Source of the DNA: Rotaria sordida
Lineage: Eukaryota > Rotifera > Eurotatoria > Philodinida > Philodinidae
Length of the DNA: 64,000 nucleotides
Assembly (NCBI GenBank): GCA_905250125.1
Contig: CAJNOL010000630.1
Span: forward strand, 53,229 to 117,228
Direction: 5' to 3'
The notes beneath the pieces were generated by a model. That model searched no databases, had not been told where the DNA came from, and was given only the letters and a program-made list of their open reading frames with translations. Every line of letters starts with the position of its first letter. Positions within the stretch are counted from its first letter, which is position 1. The translations under genes were made by a program, and so were the position numbers. Below, piece by piece: positions 47,901-59,100 of this stretch.

Positions 47901-49945
47901 CAGATGAAAAATGCATCCAAAAATATTGAATCCATACAAAAAAACAACTATCTATTTACTAATTAATAATCCTCATCAATCATTCAATACTCCTATGTCT
48001 CCGAAATGAAACAAATTTTATCGAAATATGTATATTCTATTGAACAAAATAAAAATAGTCAACTTATTATTCTCTATTAATAATCAAAATTCTGCAAATG
48101 GTCTTGTACGAACATTTATTAATATTGTACTAGATAATAACATTTATATACCAAAAAAAAAAGAATTTAATCTTCTTCATTCTGTTTATAATATTCTTTT
48201 GGATGTAATTGTATAAATCCAAGATTACATATTCGAATTATTTTTACTGGTAAAAAGAAAGAAATGTCTTCTGCTTTGTTTTGATCGAGTTTTAGAAAAA
48301 CTACAAGAGAAGATGTATGAAATATTGCTGTGTTGCATTATATTGGCAGTAAAAATAATGTTTGTAGTTACGTTTATATCTCTGCACAGATCATTCATAA
48401 AAACATGACTCTTGTTTTGAAAAGATACGTCAAGAAATTCTTTACAACAGTTAAAGTCAAAACATCCTCTTGACTAGTGATAATGGATTTAGGGAAAACG
48501 CTAAAATGAAAGCTGTATAAGATGCTCTTATTTCTCACTCTAAAAATAATGTAAACGTTCGAGAAAATACAAATTTACTATATAAATCAAGTCCGTTGTA
48601 AAAAAGAACTCACTACTGAATAACATAATATGGACAAACTGATTCTCTTGACGTTTAAACACTGCTAGAAAGAATTAAAAGTATGTTAAATGCGATTATT
48701 ATTTACATAAAGAAAGGAAATAAATTCTGATGAGTGAAGAATTAGAGTATCTGATAGATCTTTTATTTTATACCTGTCAAAATCCATTGTTACAAGTTGA
48801 AAGATTCTTTTACTTTCACTATTGTAGAAAATTTCACAACACATCTTTAAAAAGAAATTCAGGTTTTTTATGATTTGTCCGTTCAGGAATATACGCTGTT
48901 AACTATAAAAATTATTAATTTTGCAAACCTTCCAAAAATGATTTCTGCAGAAAATCAACAATTTAGAATTGAAAATTCGATCAACGGTCAATAAACATTT
49001 GAAAATGTTTGATGCTTTGCAAACTCGATTTTATATAAAATTGAACTTATTTTAAATTTACAATATATGCAAAATATACATCACAAACATTTTTTTTTTA
49101 GCTTCAACATAATAGGACATAGCAACATTTCATATATCTTTTATTTTAGTTTTCTAAAAATTCATAAAAATAAATTAAAACAATCTTGTGATATAGTTTT
49201 TGTAGAGAGTTTGATGACACATCTTTTGAAAAAAATTCAAGGCATTATGATTTATTTTTGCTGAGATATTTTCAAAATATTCAGCGTTGCAATCATTGTG
49301 ATTCACTCGGTATTAATGTACAATTTATTTATTGATAATTATACAGATAGTATTATCGTACGATTTTAATTCACATTTATTTGTATCTAATAGTCGACAT
49401 AATTATTCTAAATAAAAAATTCAAAGAAATATTTTACTTGATTATGATGCAACAAATGAAAATGAATCCAAAAACAATAAAAATGTCTTTAAATGATTTA
49501 TTCACATTCATGTGATAAACTCTTAACAAAGTGAAGTGTAAGAATAATATTTAAAAAAACAACACTAAAGCAATGAATTCGACAAAACCTTGTCAAATAA
49601 TTAAAACCCACATTGTTAATCAATTCGATGTAAGTTTTTCAATTATTTGTCAAATAGATTAAACGACAAAAAAAACACATACTCAAACCTTTAAAAATCA
49701 TTGTTATTATATAACAAACCAAATAGTGAAACCTTATTGTTAAAAAGTAAACAATACCTTCGAGCTTTTTCGTTCTAACATCAATAATTTTTCATGTCAA
49801 TTGAATATTAAACATTGCAATTTAACTGACATCTATATAGTGTAGTTAATTGATCCGTTGCTATGTTATGTCTAGAGTAACAATGATGTTAATGGCACAT
49901 ATTGAATAATTTTTCATTCATTTTAGTTACTCTCTTCCAACAATC
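41944..49945. other. 8 kb gene-poor region
   Basis: No gene could be supported on either strand. Open frames of 60-70 codons (42611-42811, 42919-43104, 44372-44554 minus, 46146-46349, 48028-48216) lack splice partners and recognisable motifs. The segment around 48060-48215 has somewhat exon-like codon use and might be a relic. Diverged direct repeats of about 100 bases are seen at 48830-48910 / 49205-49290. Purine- and pyrimidine-rich simple tracts lie near 43121-43170 and 44690-44760. The region upstream of the OPT gene must hold its promoter. Confidence 0.5.
43121..43170 (+). repeat. GAAA/GAAAA simple repeat
   Basis: A continuous purine tract of irregular GAAA and GAAAA units. Confidence 0.9.
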
Positions 49946-52900
49946 ATGCCAGTAAAAGGTGCCGAGAAAAAAACGGTAAATATCTGCTAGAATTTTTGTT
50001 TCGTATTCAATTCGTTCTATTTTAGACTCAACCGGTTGCTGGTGGAGTACCTACCCAACGACGTCTTAGTCAACTACCTCGTCAGTCAATCATAACAGGT
50101 TTTCGGGTACGAAAAGAAAATAATTATACGTTAAGAAAATTTAATTTAAATAAAATTATATAGGATGATGACCAAGATTTTGGCAACATGCCTGATCTAT
50201 CAGACGAAGTAAGTTATTGATTTTTCTTGTTTTTTTTTTTATGTTAATTAATTTTAATTAGGCACTTCGACCTGTTCGTCCAGATGATCAATTAAAACTA
50301 ACCGATGCCGTATGTTGTTTTATTTTTCAACTGATATATATCTAAATTATGTTTCTGTTAGGAATTAAATGAAGAACATACACGAATTCTTACAGCACGT
50401 AATCCACAAGCTGCAGAAAATATTGTTCGATTTAGCTATAAAGTATATTATGCACTTTTAATTATAAAAAAACAACCATATTCAATTGAATAATATAGGA
50501 TCGAACATTTAAACCAATCCCACAAGTTGATCAATTAGCTGTTCATTTTCAACTTGATGGTAATCTTATTCATAGAGATTCTGAAGAAGGAAAACGACAA
50601 TTAGTTCGAGATATTGGAGGTTAATTAAAATCAAATAAATATATATGATTAATAATAATATTTTCTTTTTTCTTTCTTAATAGAACAAGCATTAGGAGAA
50701 GTTGAAACAACACCAACAAAAGCCGCTGTTACTGAAGGAGTATTTTAAATTTAATTAAAAAAAGAATTTTTCTTTTTTCTTAACTCAATTCTCTTAAGGA
50801 ACCAACAACAAAAGAAGGTGAAGATGAAGATGAAGAAAAACCAAAAAAACCTACTGGACCTGCTGGTAAAGGAAAAAAACTTACAAATCAATTTAATTTT
50901 AGTGAACGAGCATCTCAAACATATAATAATCCGTGCCGAGTATTTAATTACAGATAAAAAAAAAAAACAGAGTTTTAAATTTAGTTATTCTATCTTCTTA
51001 GGATCGTGAAACATTTGTTGAACAAACACCACGTTCAGTTTTTACTGATAATGTTTCACAATGGTCAATTTTTGATGCTTATAATGAAGATTTTGATCAA
51101 CAAGTAAGATAAAACTTAAAAAACTGAAAGTTAAACAAAAAATTTTTGATTTTGTTTTAGCAAAAAGCAAAAGAAAAAGAACATAAAAAAGTTGCAGTAA
51201 AAAAGGATGACGAACGAAAAAAGAAATTTGTTGTTGCTGAACAAACAGTAAGACAAAAATTATCTTATGAAAATAAAGAAATCATTTTTTTTTATTTTGT
51301 ATTATTAAATAGGGTGATGATATGGCTAAATTAGCTCGATCAAAATCAGCTAGTATATCGCTTAAAATACTTGAACGAATGATTAATCAAAATACATTTG
51401 ATGATATTGCACAAGGTTAATTTTTATTAATGAAAATTTAAAAACAAAAAGAAGAATTTTTTTTTTATATAGATTTTAAATATTGGGAAGATGCAGCTGA
51501 TGAATATCGTGAACAAGAAGGTAGTCTTTTACCATTATGGATTTTTCAATATGATTTAACAAAAAAACTTGCTTGTACAAATTTGGCTTGGAATACACGT
51601 TATACAGATTTATTTGCTGTTTCATTTGGTTCATGTATGTTTTTTATTTTGTTATTTAAGATAAAATCTTAATATAATTTATTTTTGTGTCATAGATGAT
51701 TTTCTTAAACAAAGTCGTGGAATGTTTTTAATTTATTCATTAAAAAATCCAAGTTTTCCAGAAAATATTTTTATAACTGATACTGGTGTTATGTGTTTGG
51801 ATTTTCATCCAAATCATCCGAATTTACTTGCTTGTGGTAAATTGAGAATATTATTTTTGTAGAGATTATTTATTAAATAATTTTAATATATAGGATTTTA
51901 TGATGGTTCAGTTGCTGTTTATAATATAGCTGATGAATATAAACGACCAAAATATCAAAGTACAGCGCGTAATGGTAAACATACAGATCCTGTTTGGCAA
52001 GTACGTTGGCAAAAAGATGATTTGGATGGAAATCTTAATTTCTATTCAATATCATCTGATGGTCGTATTGTATGTTGGACTTTAGTTAAAGTAAATTTCA
52101 TTTAGCAAAAAAAAAAAGATTTATTCCATTGTAAAAATTATTTTTTTTTTCTTTTCGTGACCAGAGTGATTTAATGTATATCGATGTTGTTCAACTAAAA
52201 TTAGAAAAACCAGCAACTGAACCTGATGAAGGAATTCCATTAGCAACACTTGGTAAAAATATTTTTTTCCTAAGGAAAATAAAAAAACATCAATGTTTTA
52301 TTTTTTTTTTCTTTTAAAAATAAAAGGATGTGGAACATGTTTTGATTTTAATAAACAACAAGATTATTTATTTATTGCTGGTACAGAAGAAGGAAAAATT
52401 CATAAATGTTCAAAATCATATAATAATCAATTTTTGGATACATTTGATGCACATCATATGGCTGTTTATGCTGTACGTTGGAATACATTTCATCCAAAAA
52501 TCTTTATTAGTTGTTCAGCTGATTGGACTGTTAAAATTTGGGATATTAATTTTAAGTAAAAAAAAAAAAAACTTCTCATAATTTTTATTTAATATTCAAT
52601 TGTCAATTTGTTTTTTTTTTCTTTTATCTAGAGATCCATTATTTGTCTATGATCTTGGTAGTGCAGTTGGTGATGTTACATGGGCACCTTATTCATCAAC
52701 AGTATTTGCTGCATGTACAGCTGATGGAAAAGTTTATGTATTCGATTTAAATGTTAATAAATATGAACCACTTTGTGAACAAATAGTTGTACAAAAAAAA
52801 CGTACAAAATTAACACATATTGTATTCAATCAAAATTTTCCAATAATACTTGTTGGTGATGATCGTGGAAATATAACATCATTAAAACTTTCACCAAATT

Positions 52901-53067
52901 TACGTAAAAAACCAAAAGTTAAGAAAGGTCAAGAAGCACCAGAAGGACCCGAAGCTGAAAATGCCAAATTAGATAAAATTCTTGCATTAATTCGAGATCC
53001 TGATGATACAAAAAATAAATCTATATCAGCACAACAAACAAGTACAGTACCAGCAACTACCAGTTAA
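49946..53067 (+). CDS. DNAI1: Axonemal dynein intermediate chain 1
   Basis: WD-repeat intermediate chain of the outer dynein arm (Chlamydomonas IC78/IC1 type), needed for ciliary beating. Seventeen exons: 49946-49975, 50026-50106, 50164-50208, 50262-50309, 50362-50442, 50499-50619, 50684-50739, 50799-50939, 51002-51103, 51161-51247, 51313-51415, 51473-51634, 51696-51836, 51894-52090, 52165-52252, 52327-52555, 52632-53067; 715 residues (human 699). The N-terminal half carries [20 protein letters not shown], the hallmark [19 protein letters not shown] (about 181-199) and [20 protein letters not shown]. The WD40 propeller spans about 300-665, with [10 protein letters not shown] and [20 protein letters not shown], and the tail motif [18 protein letters not shown] is conserved. 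The start follows a TTTTAG acceptor by 20 bases. A diverged paralogue begins 130 bases downstream. Confidence 0.97.
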
Positions 53068-53196
53068 ATAAATTAGTCTTTTATTAATCTGAATTTTTTT
53101 TTTATAAAAAGAATTTCTCACTTTATCTTTTTTTTTTCCTTTTATTAAAAAATATAATGATCTGCACTTTCTTTTATCTATATTTCCGATTGAATA

Positions 53197-56100
53197 ATGA
53201 ATTCTACACATAAAAAAAATGATGTAAGTTTTCTAATATATAACATTTATCAGTTAAAAAAAAATAAAAACTTTTATTGTTTCATATAGGATATTGTAAG
53301 TTCTATTAAGTTAATTGTTAATTTTAAAAAATTATTATCTAGATCCGTTTGGATGATATATCAACAACAAAATATTATGATGAACATGATCATAATGATA
53401 AGAGTGTTTGTTTTCATATTGTTTAATGAAAATATAAAGAGAGAATTTCATATTTCTAGCGAACAAAATTTTCATTATCTCAAGAATCAATTGATCCTGA
53501 TGAAGAATTAACACAAATTTTAACAACAGAAAATCCATATGGATCAAAAAGTTTAGTTATGTTTAGTAATCGTGTACGTGTTTGTTGGATATAATTGATA
53601 TATAAGATTTAAATATACTTAATTTTAAAATAGGATAAACAATTTGTACCATTAGGAAATATGGAACAGTTTATAACACATTATTCATATGAAGGAAATC
53701 TTATACCGATTGATTCTGATGAAGCTAAAATTTATTTACAAAAAGAAAAATTTCGTTTGTATTAGAAATAAGAAAAAAGAAATATGAATAAAAAATTCTA
53801 TATAGATAAAACACGAATTCTTCCAACAGCATTACTTGATATTTATAAAACTAAGGACAAATCAACAATAGAAATCAAACAATCGAATGAAAATTTCGAA
53901 TGTAATTAAAAAAAAATAAAAAAAAAGACGTGAGCGGTGCATAAGACCATAAATCGACCCACTAAGGATTTCTACATAAAAACTACTTAATCATTGATAC
54001 AAAGTTGTATCGCGTTATTAAGGATCATTATATGATACCCTTGAAACTCAGAATAAAATGAGCTTTACTCATTGCCTGAAATAGATCTATTAGACTGTAC
54101 TAGCTAATGTTATTTGAGGATGCATAAAACTACACAAATTTATATGTGAATCATCAAAACATCACGTCTCTTTGAAAAATTTCTTTAGATCATCTTTCAG
54201 TCATATTGTGCACTAATATGTATGGCGATGTGGTTGCCGCTGACAATACAGTCGATCTTTCTCTCTGATTTTTGACTAAAAAATGCTTTCGTTTATATAC
54301 CAATCGATAGCAGTTTTGAAGTTCTACAACATGAAACTATCGTATGGTAATGAATTTTACGAGAAAAAATATTGAATATATGTACACAATGTTTACGGGA
54401 ATCAAAAATGGCATGTTTTGATTAGAATAACTTGACTTTTACACAGAAAAATAACGTATTTGGAATCAGAACAAAAATCCGAGTCGATCTATAAATTTTT
54501 TCAAAAATTTTGATAACTTTCATTTTTGGCGAAAAATCCGACCCTGATTCCTTGCGGGACTCTGTTAAATAAAAATGAATTCAATTGAAACATCGTTTTT
54601 ATCATTTCATGACTTTTCTTCTGAGTTTTATCTAAGTTTTGAAAGTTACAACTCGTTTCCCATAGTCGATCCCACGTTTTGATTGAATTCATTTTTCGAT
54701 AGATTCTCGTGGGTGATCACAACTGAAGTTTTTGACGAAAATGACAGTTACCAAAAATTTTTGAAATATATATAGATCGATCGACTCATTTTTTTTTGTT
54801 CTGATTCCAAATCTGTCATTTTTGTTATCAACAATCAAGTTATTCTAATTAAAATGAACCAGATGTGAGTCAAAGAGTTCTATGTTTTTGGTATCCGAAA
54901 ACATTGTGTAAATATATTCAATATCTTTCCCTAAAACTCATTACCATACAATAGTTCCATTTTGTAGAGCTTTAAAATATCTATCAATTGATATATAAAC
55001 AATAGTGTTTTAACTTGAAAATAAGAGAGAAAGATCAACCACACTGTCAAGCAACAACCACTCCGCCATCCATATTGGAGCACTATATAATACAACATGG
55101 CTAAGAGATGATTTAAAATAATTTCTCAAAGAGACATGGTGTATTGATGGTTCATATATAGATTTGTACAGTTTTATGCGATCTCAAATAACAAGCTAGT
55201 GTAGTCTAATGGGTCGATTTCAGCCAATGAGTAAAACTCATTTTATTATGAATTTCATGGGTATCATATAATGACCCATAACGATTCGGCACAACTTTTT
55301 ATCCATGAATGAGCAGTTTTTCTATAGAAATCCCTAATGAGCCAATTAGTGGTCTTATGCGTCGTCCTCATCTTTTATTTTATTAAAACTAAAAATATGT
55401 ATGTTGTAATAATTTTTTTTGTTTTCAAGCTGTCCAACCAACAGTTGATGAAGATGAACAACAAACTATTACAAATGAAATAAGCGAACAAAGTGAACTC
55501 AATGAAACGACTGATGATTTAGTAAATTTTTAATATATAAAACAAAATCAAGATTGATTTTATATTTTAGAAATCAATTTCACAAGCTCCAACTTCATCA
55601 TTAATAGAAAAACCTAAGAAAATACTTAATCGTTTTAATTTTTGTGAACAAGGCATACAAACATATTCAACACCAAAAAAAGTTTATTGTTTTTTAATTT
55701 ATGAAATAAAATAAATATTCATATAGGATATTACAACTCAAACTGATCCAATAATAAATAAAAAATTTGTTGGTCTAGCAAATCAACGAATTATTTATCA
55801 AGAATATACAATTGATTATGAAAAACAAGTACATAAAATAGTTTTATTCAATAAAATAGGATAGTTTTCTTTTAGCAAAAAAATAAAAATAAACGAAAAC
55901 AAAGAATGAATTATGGATCAAATAAAAATATACAAGAAAAAAAAATTATTAAAACTGATCGTCTTAAACCAGAAGTATAATTAGATAATTCTATATAGTA
56001 CTATTTTTCGGTATTAATTTCTTTCTAAGACAATTCTTAAACGTCATCAAGTTCAAATCTTAAAAGCAATTGAACGTGTTTTAAATCAAAATCGATATCA

Positions 56101-59100
56101 AGAATTAATTTACAGTAAAATAATACATATATATATATATGAATGAATTGTAACTTCTTGGTACGATTAAAATTTTTAGCTGAATTCAAGTAGTAACTTT
56201 AAGTTTCGTCGATTGACTTCAATAATTTTTTATATGAGATAAATCATTCGTTAGCGAGATGATTTCGTAAAATTAAAATACATGTATTTCAAGATCATGA
56301 ATTTTTCTAGAGCTAATGTTTATATGTTACATTTATGTAAAATTATTCCAGATACCCTGAAAAAACCAACGCTAGAGAAGTTATCAGAAAAAACCAACGT
56401 TATAAAAGATATCGACTTTCAATTCATACTCTTTTTGTTTAAAAATAAAGTCCGAATTGAGGCAGCATTTTTGGAAATTATACAGTATATTCTGTAGACA
56501 ACTCCTAAGGTTACAAAATCTCTATCCGAGGTTTTTTCTGAACATGCATAGATTTTTCAAAACAACCAATTTACTTTTCGTTAGCGACATACTGAAGTAG
56601 GGAAAAAATGCTCTTCTGACCGGATAAGAGGTTCAAAACTAATTCCAAAGGCTACAATCTCATACCCGTATCGAACTTCAGCTCTCTGGCTCATATCATT
56701 GCTGACTTCTAGGGATCACACTGTGAAAAAATCGTATTCTATAGACGGATGCAATAAGAAAAAGAAGTTTTCTGAAAATCCAAAAAAAGATAACGAATAA
56801 AGTCCATTTCGTAGAGCTTGAAATGTTCTGTCGAATCATATATCTTTCTCTTTTCATGTCTATGCATCCGAAAACTGTATGATAGACAGTTTTTCGTTTT
56901 CATGTAGAATGACATTATTTTTCGATTTTCTTCATCAGCACATAAAATAAAGAAAAATGAAGTTGTTTGGAAGGAAGTCTATTTTTCAGAAAAAAAAACT
57001 AATCAAAAAGCTTCTATTGAATATCTTTCCTGTTTGATGGAAAAACGTGAATTTTTTTTCTAAAATTTCGACTCTTATCGATTTTGTAGAACGACAATTT
57101 GAATATTTCATCGTGAATAAATTTAAGTTATCTATTTCTTATCGTTTTCAAGAAATTGACATCATATGATAAAATATCCAATCATATTTCTAATACAGTA
57201 TTTGAACTGAGAGTGAGTCCAAATGGATAGAAATTATTTTATACGATTGGATCCGTTTCATTATGGAAAGTCATCCTACTTTTATTCTGAACATAGATTT
57301 TAGAATTAAAAAGCACTTTTACCACATAGAGTTTGAGTACTCTGCTATAGTCTGTAGATAAATATTTTTAATATGATTTTTGAAAGAATAGTGATTTGAG
57401 ATGCATTTAAGTTTTATATCATTGAACTCGTTGCATTTTCTGAAAGTTACTCTATTTTCGTTGCAAATATCGATTCTTGATTAATAAGCAGTTTTATTAT
57501 ATAGAATTTCAGCGAGCTATAATTAGTCGTACCAGTAAATAACCCAAGTCAATGATTCCAAGCTCTAGAAACAATCAGATTGCACGGAAACCGGCCGGAA
57601 AAATCATCGAATCTGACAGAAAAACATCGGAAATCGATGGAACTTTGAAGCAATATTGCGGACCGAAAAGTCTTCGGAATTTTTTCCAATGATTTCCATC
57701 TGTTTCCTATCAAAAATCACCGGAAATATTCGAATACTTTCCGATTCAGAACATTACTTTCAAGTTCTATCGATTTCCGGTGTCTTTCTGCCGGAATTAG
57801 TATATACTTCTTAATCTAACAGCGCTTCATAGGATACGCATACACTGAAATAAGCCGTATCTCGATGAATATACAGAAAAGTGTTGGGAACTTTTGCTAA
57901 TTATATAACATAGACGTAGAACATAATAAAATATACTACTCAGAAATTCTTTAGATCTACTTTCAAATTTTCGCATCAATTGTACCGATAAGTTGCAATT
58001 TAGTCATGCATATAGATATGTAAATACATTTACATGGCAAACCCTTTTCTCTTTATATAGACTTCAAGTATTTTGAAGATAAAACAGATGAAGTACGTGA
58101 TCCAATGGGTACATTATTTCCATTATGGAAATTTCCACCATCATTTGCTAATCGATCTGTTACTGCATTAACATGGAATCCAGCTTATTCAGATATGTTA
58201 ATAATTGGATATGGACTTTGTAAGATTTTTCTATATAAAACAACATATATATATTTTTCTTGTTTCATTATATGCATTTTAAGATGATCGAGCTGAACGA
58301 ATACAAGGTACAATTGCTGTATTTACATTAAACAATAATCATCCAGATACTTTAATTCATACTGAAAGTACTGTATTATCTATTGATTGTTTATCTTCAA
58401 AACCGTAAATAATTTTTTCTTATTTGATTTTTTTTGTTTTTTTTTACGATTGTTATAGATATCTTATATGTGTGGGATTAATGGATGGTGATGTGATTGT
58501 TTATGATATATCAATTCCATCTGGTAAAGCTGTTTTTACAAATACATCTTACATGTGTAAACATTATGGATGTGTTTGGCAAGTATTAAATTAAAGTATT
58601 TTGTTTTTCGTAGAAATTAATTTATATTTAATAAGGTTCGATGGTGTAATTTATCTACTAATCATCAACCTCGATTTTTTTCGATTGGTTCTGATGGAAA
58701 AGTAATGCGATGGACATGTATTAAAGGTGAATTAAGACAAGTACTTTTATTTGATTTACCAAGTGCAACAAAACCTACACGACTTGATGATGGCACTCTT
58801 CTATCGTTGCCAGGTATTCTAAGAAAAAGAATTTGATTTTTGATATTAATAATAATATATAGGTCCGGCAATAGCACTTGATTTTCATCGTAATCGAAAA
58901 GATATATTTCTTGTTGGTACAGAAGATGGTAAGATCTATAAAGCATCGACTAGTGATCCTGGAATTATTGATATGACATTTGATGCTCATGATTTTGCTG
59001 TTTATTCTATTCAATGGAGGTTTTGATGTTTTTTTTTTCAATATTTATTATTTATCTTCTCTGATTTATTTTCTATAGTCCTTTTCATCCGAATATTTTT

